From Acidobacteriota bacterium (GTDB lineage: Bacteria; Acidobacteriota; Terriglobia; Acidiferrales; UBA7541): DNA of 64,000 bases. The stretch lies in NCBI GenBank assembly GCA_013289955.1, contig JABCYZ010000026.1, forward strand, positions 31,323 through 95,322, given 5' to 3'. The translations under genes were made by a program, and so were the position numbers. Positions 49,700 through 57,558 of this stretch are shown here, piece by piece (positions within the stretch are counted from its first letter, which is position 1; every line of letters begins with the position of its first letter). The notes below the pieces were generated by a model that saw only the letters and a program-made list of their open reading frames with translations, was not told where the DNA came from and did no database searches.

Positions 49700-50884
49700 C
49701 TAATACTTGGGCACGCTAGGATCCACCTCATCCGACCACGCGAGGATTCCGCCTTTTAGGTTGAGGATCTTGCGGAAGCCTGCCTTACGCAGGAAGTCCA
49801 CGGCTTCTGCTGACCGCTTTCCGCTGCGGCAATGCGCGACGATTTCGCGCGATGAATCCAGTTCGTGAACGCGGCGAGGCAATTCGCCGAGCGGGATCAA
49901 GTGACCCTTCAGATTGCAAATCTGAAATTCGTGCGGCTCGCGCACGTCCAGAATGAAGAGATCGTCCCCGCGGTCGAGCCGCGATTTCAGTTCACGCGGA
50001 GTGATTTCCGGGACCTGCACGTCGGGGCCGGGGGCCTCTTCACCCCGCACGCCGCAGAATTCGTAGTAGTCGATGAGCTTGTTGATGGTGCGATGCTCGC
50101 CGCACATGGGGCAGTTGGGATTTTTGCGCAGCTTGAGTTCGCGGAACTTCATGCCTAGCGCATCGAAGAGCAGCAAGCGCCCTGCAAGGCTATCGCCCGA
50201 GCCCAAGATCAACTTAATCGTTTCCATCGCCTGGATGGAGCCAACGATTCCGGGTAGCACGCCCAGGACGCCGCCTTCGGCGCACGACGGCACGAGACCC
50301 GGGGGCGGTGGTTCGGGATATAAGCAGCGGTAGCAGGGTCCTTCAGGCATTCCAAATACCGTGGCTTGCCCTTCAAAACGAAAGATCGAGCCGTACACGT
50401 TCGGCTTGCCGAGAAGGATGGAGGCATCGTTGACCAGATAGCGCGTCGGAAAATTGTCCGTGCCATCGACGATGATGTCAAAATCCCTAAAGAGCTCAAG
50501 CGCATTGTCGCTGGTGAGCTTTGTTTCGAAGGCATCAATCTGAATATTGGGATTGAGGTTAGACAGCCGTTCGCGCGCCGCTTCGCTCTTGAACTTGCCG
50601 ACATCGCTCGTGCCGAAAGTGACTTGCCGCTGAAGATTCGTGAAATCCACTACATCGAAATCAACGAGTCCGAGTCGCCCCACGCCGGCAGCAGCCAGAT
50701 AAAGGCCCAGCGGAGCGCCAAGCCCTCCAGTGCCAATCAGCAAGACCTTTGCGTTCTTGAGTTTCAGCTGCCCCTCCATGCCTACTTCGGGCATGATCAG
50801 GTGACGGCTATAGCGAAGAACTTCTTCGTTAGTCAGGCTCGTAGCCGGCTTCGCACCGGTTTGCGGCTGTAATGTCGTGGCCAT
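49700..50884 (-). CDS. moeZ: Sulfur-carrier adenylyltransferase/sulfurtransferase (MoeZ/MoeB-rhodanese)
   Basis: A 394-residue two-domain enzyme. The ThiF/MoeB part has the ATP motif IGTGGLGAPLGLYLAAAGVG and zinc Cys pairs CYRC and CPMC. The rhodanese domain (about 285-390) carries the catalytic Cys in AHCRSGKRS. It activates the C-terminal Gly of a sulfur carrier and then turns it into a thiocarboxylate. The carrier gene lies 30 bp upstream, next to the JAMM protease and cysM, giving a complete CysO-type cysteine pathway. Confidence 0.93.
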   Translation of the reverse strand: MATTLQPQTGAKPATSLTNEEVLRYSRHLIMPEVGMEGQLKLKNAKVLLIGTGGLGAPLGLYLAAAGVGRLGLVDFDVVDFTNLQRQVTFGTSDVGKFKSEAARERLSNLNPNIQIDAFETKLTSDNALELFRDFDIIVDGTDNFPTRYLVNDASILLGKPNVYGSIFRFEGQATVFGMPEGPCYRCLYPEPPPPGLVPSCAEGGVLGVLPGIVGSIQAMETIKLILGSGDSLAGRLLLFDALGMKFRELKLRKNPNCPMCGEHRTINKLIDYYEFCGVRGEEAPGPDVQVPEITPRELKSRLDRGDDLFILDVREPHEFQICNLKGHLIPLGELPRRVHELDSSREIVAHCRSGKRSAEAVDFLRKAGFRKILNLKGGILAWSDEVDPSVPKY

Positions 50885-50914
50885 TCTAAAAGCTCCCTGT
50901 CGAATAAGAGTCAG

Positions 50915-51205
50915 TTACCGTTTTTCCGAAGAACCGCCGGCGATGGACGGGATGATGCTGATCGTGTCCCCGTCCTTTGTAGGTGTGTTTTCCTTCGCCA
51001 GATAGCGGATATCCTCGTCATTCAGATAAACGTTCACAAACGCGCGCAGCTTCCCGTCTTCCGTATAAAGGTGCTTGCGCAACTCGGCGAATTGGGTGGT
51101 CAGCCCGCCGAGCGCTTCGCCAACCGTCGCGGCGCTGAACTCCGCGGAATCGCGTTTGCCCGCATAAATTCGCAATGGCGTCGGAATCATCACTTTGACA
51201 GACAT
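50915..51205 (-). CDS. cysO: CysO/MoaD/ThiS-like sulfur carrier with C-terminal extension
   Basis: A 96-residue ubiquitin-fold carrier. It contains RAFVNVYLNDEDIRYL and ISIIPSIAGG, the normal ThiS/MoaD end. Here Gly-Gly is followed by five extra residues (SSEKR). Carriers of this kind must be cut after Gly-Gly before activation. The next gene encodes a JAMM-type metalloprotease, the probable processing enzyme. Similar trimming is known for QbsE/QbsD and HcyS/HcyD. It should carry thiocarboxylate sulfur to O-acetyl- or phosphoserine-derived cysteine synthesis. Confidence 0.85.
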   Translation of the reverse strand: MSVKVMIPTPLRIYAGKRDSAEFSAATVGEALGGLTTQFAELRKHLYTEDGKLRAFVNVYLNDEDIRYLAKENTPTKDGDTISIIPSIAGGSSEKR

Positions 51206-51235
51206 CTCGAACTCTCCCCTTTTTTCAGACCCGCT

Positions 51236-51727
51236 CTAGTTTCTGGCGCTTACTTCCGCCGGCGAAATCTTTTCTTCTAAGTATCCGGACCGGTCGTCTT
51301 TCAATCGCCAGGAAGTCATGTCCTGCGGCACGCCGGCGTGCACGCTGACAATAATGTAGCTGTACCACGGCCAGGCGTGATCGCGGTCGTAGTCGCTCGG
51401 TCGTGCAGGATGGTCAGGATGCGAATGATACCACCCGATGACTTCCAGGCCTTCGGCTCGCGCGGCCTTTTCAGCTTCCAGCACGTCGTCCGGAGTAACC
51501 GAAAAGCGATTGCGCGGCGAATCGTCGCGCCTGTTTACGAGTGGAAAAAGGGAACGGACGCGGCGCGAAAACATGGCGTCCCTCGTTTCAGAGCCGCTTT
51601 CCTCGGGGAGATCATTGTCCCGCCCCAGAAGCGCTCCGCAGCATTCATAGGGGTACGTTTCAACGCCGTGCTGGCGGATTCTTTCCGCAAGCTTCGCGCT
51701 GATCCCGACCTCCAACACCTCGTTCAT
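51236..51727 (-). CDS. mec: JAMM/Mov34 metalloprotease (Mec-like)
   Basis: A 163-residue zinc peptidase. The JAMM residues are all present: Glu28 (in YECCGALLGR), His101 and His103 in HSHP, Ser111 and Asp114 in SDYD. Mycobacterial Mec releases cysteine from CysO-Cys, and related JAMM enzymes trim tailed sulfur carriers. Either or both roles fit here, between cysM and a tailed carrier. It is 7 bp downstream of cysM and 30 bp upstream of the carrier gene. Confidence 0.9.
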   Translation of the reverse strand: MNEVLEVGISAKLAERIRQHGVETYPYECCGALLGRDNDLPEESGSETRDAMFSRRVRSLFPLVNRRDDSPRNRFSVTPDDVLEAEKAARAEGLEVIGWYHSHPDHPARPSDYDRDHAWPWYSYIIVSVHAGVPQDMTSWRLKDDRSGYLEEKISPAEVSARN

Positions 51728-51734
51728 CGCCCGC

Positions 51735-52742
51735 TCACTCTTCCTCCCAAAAACGTTCGGTCAGGTACTTTGACGCGGAATCCGCAAAGACGGTGACCAT
51801 GACCGCGCGCTCGTGCGGTCCAACACGTTTTGCCGCATGAAAACATCCGAGCAGAGCGGCCGCGGCGCTGGGACTGACGAGCAAGCCCTCCTCCCGCGCG
51901 ATACGTTTTACCATGCGATAGGATTCTTCCGTGCCGACTTCGAGATTCGCGTCCGCGATCGTGTCATCATAAATCGCCGGCCGCAGCGCGGTTTGCATGT
52001 GCTTCCAGCCTTCCAGTCCGTGAAAGGCCGCATCAGGCTGAAGGCTTATGCAACGAATCGATGGATTAAGCTCTTTCAATCGGCGCGAAGCGCCGACAAA
52101 TGTGCCGCTGGTTCCCAGTGCCGCCACGAAATGAGTAATGCTCCCGCCGGTCTGCTCCCAAATCTCGTTCGCGGTGGTGCCATAGTGCGCCTGCCAATTG
52201 GCCGGATTGCTGTATTGATCCGGGTAAAAGTATTCGTCCGGCTCCGCCGCAACAATCTCGTGGACTCGCCGGATAGCGCCGTCCGTACCCTCGTCGCCCG
52301 AAGTAATGACGAGCTCGGCTCCAAGAGCACCAAGGATGCGTTTGCGCTCGTGGGAAGCGCTGTCCGGCAAGCAGAGCTTCACACGATAGCCGAGCGCCGC
52401 GCCGATCATGGCGTAGGCAATCCCCGTATTGCCGCTGGTGGCATCGATGATGGTTTTGCCGGAGCAGAGACGACCGCTCGCCAAACCCGCCTGGATCATG
52501 TGCAGCGCCGGGCGATCCTTGACCGAGCCACCGGGATTGAACCACTCTGCCTTTGCAAAGAACTCCACGTTGGGAAATGCGCTGCCGATTCTCGAAAGAC
52601 GCAAAAGGGGCGTGTTGCCAATCAGCTCAAGCACGGACTGGCCCGCCCTGCGAGTCTTTCTGAGCCCGACCGAGGACGCGTCTTCCCGGGCAGTGATGGG
52701 GTTAAAGGCGGTCATGCTGACAAATCGTCCGGCAATCTCCAA
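51735..52742 (-). CDS. cysM: Cysteine synthase, CysM type
   Basis: A 335-residue PLP enzyme. The PLP lysine is in GGSVKDRPALHMI, the phosphate-binding loop in DATSGNTGIAYAMIG, and the later ALGTSGTFVGASRRLKE is a family mark. It makes cysteine from an activated serine and, in CysO systems, thiocarboxylated carrier rather than free sulfide. It is the first gene of the cysM-mec-cysO-moeZ operon, which supports the carrier-dependent type. About 32 N-terminal residues precede the usual start. Choice of acceptor (O-phosphoserine or O-acetylserine) is not settled. Confidence 0.92.
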   Translation of the reverse strand: MEIAGRFVSMTAFNPITAREDASSVGLRKTRRAGQSVLELIGNTPLLRLSRIGSAFPNVEFFAKAEWFNPGGSVKDRPALHMIQAGLASGRLCSGKTIIDATSGNTGIAYAMIGAALGYRVKLCLPDSASHERKRILGALGAELVITSGDEGTDGAIRRVHEIVAAEPDEYFYPDQYSNPANWQAHYGTTANEIWEQTGGSITHFVAALGTSGTFVGASRRLKELNPSIRCISLQPDAAFHGLEGWKHMQTALRPAIYDDTIADANLEVGTEESYRMVKRIAREEGLLVSPSAAAALLGCFHAAKRVGPHERAVMVTVFADSASKYLTERFWEEE

Positions 52743-52924
52743 GATATGCGACCAGTTTACTCCGACTTGGATGCGGCGCGCCAGTTTGATGGTATAGCCT
52801 GATTTTAGCGGTAGTTAGAGTGAATCACCCCAGTAACACTAGAGAATGGTATGCAGGAGCCCGGGAGATGCGGTGCCTGCCTCCTGTTAACACTCCTCCA
52901 GTGTCACTCGTCTTGCACAACGGG

Positions 52925-53638
52925 ATGACTTCAGGAGTCGGCATATCACAGGCCGGAACGACTGTTGACTCGCGCCTCACAATCAGGGACTGTCGAGCGG
53001 TGACCACCACGCCTGCCCCCGATAGCGCCGGCGACTCAACGCTGGTGTTGGCTGCACGCGGAGGCGACCGCGCCGCCTTTGGCGGGTTGTACGCGCGCTA
53101 TGCGCGCATGGTTCACGGCATTCTGCTGGCGAGAGTCCCCGCAAACGACGTGGACGATCTCGTTCAAGACGTTTTTCTTCGCGCCATGCCGCGGCTCTCT
53201 GGCCTTCGCGATGTCGCACGGTTCGGGCCGTGGCTGGCAGCCATCGCGCGTAACCGTGCCAATGACTACTACCGGCAGACCCGAGCGGTTGCCGCGGTGA
53301 CGGATAGCCTTCCCGAAGATGAGGCCGAATTACCGGCCCGGAACACCTCTTCCGATCGGGAGGCGGCGATGATCCTGGCATTCGTTCGCAGCCTCCCGGA
53401 AACGTACCGCGAACCGCTGATCCTCCGTCTGGTGGAGGGCATGACGGGGCCGGAGATTGCGGCGCGCACCGGCCTTACTCCCGGTTCTGTTCGTGTCAAC
53501 CTGCACCGGGGCATGCAGCAGCTACGCGAGAAGCTAAGCCAGGCATCGCTCGGCGCCACGAGTCAGCCGGATTCCTCGAGCGCCAACCATTCAGCGCCGC
53601 AGCCAATGAATTTCCTGCGCAAAGGGAATGAGCCATGA
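52925..53638 (+). CDS. ECF-type RNA polymerase sigma factor
   Basis: A sigma-70 ECF factor. Region 2 has GDRAAFGGLYARYARMVHGI and DVDDLVQDVFLRAMPRLSGL; region 4 has LPETYREPLILRLVEGMTGPEIAARTGLTPGSVRVNLHRGMQQLREKL. The start is uncertain: a GTG at 52820, ATG at 52925 and GTG at 53000 are all in frame; the family core begins only after 53020. A tail of about 30 residues follows region 4. The stop overlaps the FecR-like gene, which probably encodes its membrane partner. Confidence 0.88.
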   Translation: MTSGVGISQAGTTVDSRLTIRDCRAVTTTPAPDSAGDSTLVLAARGGDRAAFGGLYARYARMVHGILLARVPANDVDDLVQDVFLRAMPRLSGLRDVARFGPWLAAIARNRANDYYRQTRAVAAVTDSLPEDEAELPARNTSSDREAAMILAFVRSLPETYREPLILRLVEGMTGPEIAARTGLTPGSVRVNLHRGMQQLREKLSQASLGATSQPDSSSANHSAPQPMNFLRKGNEP

Positions 53639-54699
53639 ATGACGATTACCTCTGGGACGGTTCTGGCGAACCCGACCCAGAGATTCAAAAACTGGAAAAC
53701 ACTCTCGCCAAATTTCGCCAGGAAGGCGAGGCGCCGGAATTTCCGGAAATCGCTGCAACCCAGCAACCGCGATTTTGGCAGCGATTTGTGCCTTTGCGTT
53801 GGTCCTTCGGCCTGGCCGCCGCGACGGCAACTATCCTGTTTATGGCCGCATTCGGGATTCTCCGGTGGAGCCAGAAGCCGGAAACGGCTTCCGGGCCGGG
53901 ATGGGATGTCGAGAGCCTCGCGGGCGCACCACGAGTGGAATCAAATGCCTTCCTAGAAATCGCCGTCGCCGCCAAACTTGGCGTCGGCCAGACACTTGTC
54001 ACCGACGCCCGTTCGAAGGCCAACATTTCCATCGCCGATATTGGCACGGTCAACGTGGAGCCGAACACGCGCTTGCGTTTGACCGCCGGGGGCAACGGAC
54101 ACAATCGGCTCGCTCTCGACCGCGGTACGATCCACGCCTACATCTGGGCGTTGCCGGGTGTGTTCACCGTGGATACCCCTTCCGCCACCGCCGTCGACTT
54201 GGGCTGTTCCTACACGCTGCAAGTGGACGATTCCGGAGCCGGCATTCTCCGAACGAGACTCGGTTGGGTTGGGTTTAAGCTCGATGGACATGAGGCGTTC
54301 ATCCCTGCCGGCGCGGTTTGCGCAACACGTCCCAAGGTTGGCCCTGGCACACCGTACTTTGACGACGCTTCCGCATCGTTTCGCGAGGCCCTGTCCAAGT
54401 TTGATTTTGCCTCGAGCGCTCCGGAAGAACGGAGCGCCGAACTCCGCAAAATCCTCGCCGAATCGCGGCCGCGCGACTCGCTTACCGTTTGGCATCTGCT
54501 CGCTCGCGTCGGCGAATCGGAACGCGCTTCCGTATACGACCGGCTGGCCGCGCTTGTTCCGCCTCCCCCGGAAGTCACCCGCGAGGGCATATTGCGTCTC
54601 GATCAAAACATGCTGGACGCCTGGTGGAACCAGCTGGGCCTCGGCGACGTCACCCTTTGGCGCACGTGGGAGCGGTCCTGGTCGCCCGCCAAACCGTGA
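53635..54699 (+). CDS. FecR-domain membrane protein, probable anti-sigma partner
   Basis: A 354-residue protein with an N-terminal cytosolic region (about 1-55), a transmembrane helix (about 58-80) and a periplasmic FecR-type domain (about 110-215: VGQTLVTDARSKANISIADIGTVNVEPNTRLRL and LDRGTIHAYIWALPGVFTVDTPSATAVDLGC). Known FecR proteins pass signals from TonB-linked receptors to ECF sigma factors. The last 130 residues form an extra helical region not in typical FecR. The ATG overlaps the sigma-gene stop. No receptor gene is adjacent. Confidence 0.87.
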   Translation: MNDDYLWDGSGEPDPEIQKLENTLAKFRQEGEAPEFPEIAATQQPRFWQRFVPLRWSFGLAAATATILFMAAFGILRWSQKPETASGPGWDVESLAGAPRVESNAFLEIAVAAKLGVGQTLVTDARSKANISIADIGTVNVEPNTRLRLTAGGNGHNRLALDRGTIHAYIWALPGVFTVDTPSATAVDLGCSYTLQVDDSGAGILRTRLGWVGFKLDGHEAFIPAGAVCATRPKVGPGTPYFDDASASFREALSKFDFASSAPEERSAELRKILAESRPRDSLTVWHLLARVGESERASVYDRLAALVPPPPEVTREGILRLDQNMLDAWWNQLGLGDVTLWRTWERSWSPAKP

Positions 54700-54801
54700 C
54701 ATCCACCTCGGGGTCGCCGCCTCGAACGACTACCAAGAATTCGTTTCCCCAAAATTGTTAACGGCCGTCCGCTTTACAGAACTCTCCGCATTTACTAGGC
54801 T

Positions 54802-55254
54802 ATGAGCACTATGTGGAATGTCGAAGAGAAGTTCACACCAAAGCAAATCGAAAGCCTGGCGGCGCTCGGCTTTGCCGTTGGCAGCACGCGTGGCGTCGTC
54901 CGCGTGGAAAAATACGGCAGCGGCGCGGAATTTCGCAAAGGTACGGACGACCTTTACCAAATGACGGTTGTGCCCACAATCATGTTGAAGGGCCGCTTCA
55001 CGCGCCTTTGGGACGCCGGCTACCAGAAATTTCTGCTGACCGATGATGGCCTGAAGCTGCCTGCCCTGGCCACGCATCTGGAAAATTTGCGAAAGTTCAA
55101 CGAAGAGCTGCGGACCGCGCTGGGCGTCCCCACTTTTTACAACGAAGCACTCGGTTCGGTGAGCCAGATCAGCGTCTATGACCGCGTCAAAGGCCGCGAT
55201 GGCGACGTGCCGGACAAAACGGTCGGCGCACACGAGCCTGGCAGCGGACATTAG
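54802..55254 (+). CDS. Small cytosolic protein of unknown function
   Basis: A 150-residue protein with no signal or membrane helix. It reads NVEEKFTPKQIESLAALGFAVGSTRGVVRVEKYGSGAEFRKGTDDLYQMTVVPTIMLKGRFTRLWDAGYQKFLL; the first half could be a small alpha/beta fold. The remainder is helical with LATHLENLRKFNEELR. I do not recognise a family. It follows the sigma/FecR pair by about 100 bp and precedes a convergent glutaredoxin-like gene. An alternative ATG lies three codons in. Confidence 0.62.
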   Translation: MSTMWNVEEKFTPKQIESLAALGFAVGSTRGVVRVEKYGSGAEFRKGTDDLYQMTVVPTIMLKGRFTRLWDAGYQKFLLTDDGLKLPALATHLENLRKFNEELRTALGVPTFYNEALGSVSQISVYDRVKGRDGDVPDKTVGAHEPGSGH

Positions 55255-55281
55255 ACGAGCAGTTTTCTGCCCTGATCTCTC

Positions 55282-55572
55282 TCACTTCGATTTGCTTTCC
55301 TGAAGCTGTCGCCGGAACTGCTCCACGTCCACGCTATGCTTGGCGGCTTTGCGCGCGCCGATGAAAATCACGGGAATGTCCAGGCCGTAGCGTTCTTCGA
55401 GAACCGCGTCCTTTTCGATGTCTACTTCGCGCACCACAGCGGCGAACTCGCGCAGCAGTGGCGCAATGGCCGTTTTAGCTTCCTCGCAGAGATGGCAGCC
55501 CGGCCGCGTATAGAAAGTCACCACGTTCGGGCCGGCGGCGGCCAGGCGCGCGTCCTCCGGATGCTCCTTCAC
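55282..55572 (-). CDS. Glutaredoxin-like thioredoxin-fold protein
   Basis: A 96-residue thioredoxin-fold protein. VVTFYTRPGCHLCEEAKTAIAPLLREFAAVVREVDIEKD has the CxxC redox site (CHLC) typical of the glutaredoxin-2/DUF836 type, and IPVIFIGARKAAKHSVD supplies the cis-Pro region. The likely start is a GTG at 55572 that overlaps the DinB stop by 4 bp (GTGA); the frame is open further upstream inside DinB. Its role would be small-thiol or protein disulfide exchange. Confidence 0.83.
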   Translation of the reverse strand: MKEHPEDARLAAAGPNVVTFYTRPGCHLCEEAKTAIAPLLREFAAVVREVDIEKDAVLEERYGLDIPVIFIGARKAAKHSVDVEQFRRQLQESKSK

Positions 55573-56123
55573 GGTTTCGGATGGGAATATTTCTGGAACG
55601 GGCCGGCATACGGGTGAAACGCGCGCGCCCGGTAAAGCTCCGCGATCTGCCGCAGATGTCCCAGATCGTGCGAAGCCCACTCGCTGAGCATTTCATGCAG
55701 GGTGATGGTGCCGAGTTCGGAATGGATCGCATCGCGCTCGCTCGAGTCCGGTGGAATGCTCCTCAACAGAATCACCGTTGAGCGCCGCGTCCTGATGAAA
55801 TACGCCAGAATCTCGTTCGCCGACCCGCGGGCGTAGTCGCCGATCACGATCGTGCCCGTCGCGTCAAACTTGGGAAGCGCCGGAGTCTCCTCGGTGACGA
55901 TGCGGCGCGTCCTGTCGGCATACACCTCTTCGATATCCGCAAGATGACTGAGCACTTCCGCGATCGACCAGCGCTCCGCCGATGGCTTCCACCGCAACAG
56001 TTCTTCCGGCAAATCGCGAAGCATCGTTTCGAGAAGAATCGGCGTCTTTTCAAGGAGCAAAAGGGCAGGTTGGATGGATAGCGTGCTGGCCGGCTCGGTA
56101 GTTCTGGCTACGCCTTGCTGCAT
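55569..56123 (-). CDS. DinB-family putative metal-dependent protein
   Basis: A 184-residue four-helix protein from the ATG at 56123 (GGGAGGTC site upstream); the frame is open 33 codons further. RWKPSAERWSIAEVLSHLADIEEVYADRTRRIV and EMLSEWASHDLGHLRQIAEL are the DinB helix signatures, with His residues (HL, HDLGH) forming the metal-site triad. DinB-type proteins include thiol-dependent transferases and stress factors. The stop overlaps the glutaredoxin start, so they are coupled; a thiol-related role is plausible. Confidence 0.87.
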   Translation of the reverse strand: MQQGVARTTEPASTLSIQPALLLLEKTPILLETMLRDLPEELLRWKPSAERWSIAEVLSHLADIEEVYADRTRRIVTEETPALPKFDATGTIVIGDYARGSANEILAYFIRTRRSTVILLRSIPPDSSERDAIHSELGTITLHEMLSEWASHDLGHLRQIAELYRARAFHPYAGPFQKYSHPKP

Positions 56124-56220
56124 GGGGGGACCTCCCAAGCGATTACTGCATCTTACTCGAAAAGGCCGCGAATAGTTGAACTGGCGCATAATGAGTAACA
56201 GGGATCGAGGAGAAGGCGGC

Positions 56221-56571
56221 ATGGGAAGAATCGTGGCATTGATGGATGACCTGTTTTTTCAAATGAAGGTCCTAGAGACGGCCAAACACCTTGGTTTGGA
56301 ACTGAAGGTGGCTACCAACGGCGATGCGCTTCTCGCCCTTCTGGAACCGGCGCCAAGCCTGGTCATCGTGGACTTGAATGCGCGCAGCCAGCCGCTCGCG
56401 GCCATCGAGCGTGTGCGCGCGGCGCAAAAGGATCTGAGAGTCATAGGCTTTCTCTCTCACGTGCAGCGTGATCTGGCGGCGCAAGCGCAAGCGGCGGGGT
56501 GCAACGAAGTAATGCCGCGCTCGGCCTTTACCGAAAACTTGTCCGCTATTCTGAGCGCGGCAAAGGCCTGA
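56221..56571 (+). CDS. Receiver-like domain protein (degenerate)
   Basis: A 116-residue single domain with a receiver fold: RIVALMDDLFFQMKVLETAKHLGLELKVATNGDALLALLEPAPSLVIVDLNAR. The acidic pair of strand 1 and the central Asp (VIVDLN) are kept, but the usual T/S and Lys are replaced (FLSH and MPRS), so classical phosphotransfer is doubtful. It is followed after 1 bp by a secreted-protein gene. Alternative in-frame starts lie upstream to 56176, but ATG 56221 fits a GGAGAAGG site. Confidence 0.7.
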   Translation: MGRIVALMDDLFFQMKVLETAKHLGLELKVATNGDALLALLEPAPSLVIVDLNARSQPLAAIERVRAAQKDLRVIGFLSHVQRDLAAQAQAAGCNEVMPRSAFTENLSAILSAAKA

Positions 56572-56572
56572 C

Positions 56573-57532
56573 GTGACTTTTCACAAAAAAGCGCAAATTT
56601 CCCCGGCCGCTGTTCTGACTGTTCTGGCCGTGCTGTTCCTATTCTCTATGGCTGGCGCCTCCGCACAGGAGTCCAGCCCCCCTCCCCTGGCGCAGGCAAC
56701 CTCGCCGAATGGTCCGTCCGCTGCGCTGCGCGACGTTTTAACGGCCGCCTGTTCCGAGAGCCAGGATGACTTTGCCCGTTTCCTCACCGCGCGCAACAAG
56801 GAAGCGTTTAACCGCATGGCGCCGGCGGCGCGTGTCGCCTTCATGAAGCGATTCGTGCTTCTCAACGAAGCCGGCAAGCCCTCGGTCACCGCCAATCCCT
56901 CTGGCCGGCCCATCGTGCGTTGCGACACTCCCGCCGGCGCGGCTGAGATCCAGATCGGCGGCGCCGACACCCGCGACAATGTGGCATTCATGCCCGTCGA
57001 GCTGCGCGACGCGACCGATACGACCGACGCCAGCGCCATCCAGGTCAACATGGGCCTCGTGCGCGAAAATGGCGAGTGGAAGATTCTCTCTCTCGGCGTT
57101 GTTCTTCTCGATTTGCCCTCCTTGGAATTGGAATGGGATTCCGCGGAAGCCGACAAAAATGAGCTAGCCGCCATCGAATCGCTCAAGGACATCGCCGAAG
57201 CCGTCGAAGCTTTTCGCCGCAAGTACACCAGATTGCCCGCAACTCTCTCGAGTCTGGGACCTCCCCTGCATGGTCCAGCGAGCGCGGATGCGGCTCAACT
57301 CCTGGATTCCGAGCTCGCTGCGGGAATGAAAAATGGCTATTCCTTCCGCTATGTGATTGTCGGCGCCAGCGGCCTGGGCGCGCCCGCGAAGTATGAGCTT
57401 GCCGCAACGCCACTGAATTACGGCCGCACGGGGCACCGTTCCTTTTTCCGCGATGCGGGAGGAACTCTACGCGCCGCGGACCGCCAGGGGGCAGTCGGCA
57501 GCGCGTCTGATGCACGGCTGCCCGAGCACTGA
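56573..57532 (+). CDS. Secreted protein with pilin/T2SS-like C-terminal helix region
   Basis: A 319-residue exported protein from a GTG directly after the receiver-like gene. The signal peptide runs to about residue 32 (ASAQ). A first domain (about 60-195) ends in NMGLVRENGEWKILSLGVVLLDLP, reminiscent of NTF2-like domains. The second, ELAAIESLKDIAEAVEAFRRKYTRLPATLSSLGPP, strongly recalls the mature helix of type II pseudopilins and GspG, but without the prepilin leader. Function is unknown. Tight spacing with the receiver-like gene suggests one transcript. Confidence 0.68.
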   Translation: MTFHKKAQISPAAVLTVLAVLFLFSMAGASAQESSPPPLAQATSPNGPSAALRDVLTAACSESQDDFARFLTARNKEAFNRMAPAARVAFMKRFVLLNEAGKPSVTANPSGRPIVRCDTPAGAAEIQIGGADTRDNVAFMPVELRDATDTTDASAIQVNMGLVRENGEWKILSLGVVLLDLPSLELEWDSAEADKNELAAIESLKDIAEAVEAFRRKYTRLPATLSSLGPPLHGPASADAAQLLDSELAAGMKNGYSFRYVIVGASGLGAPAKYELAATPLNYGRTGHRSFFRDAGGTLRAADRQGAVGSASDARLPEH

Positions 57533-57558
57533 TGCCTGGCGCCCTCGTGCGTTACACA

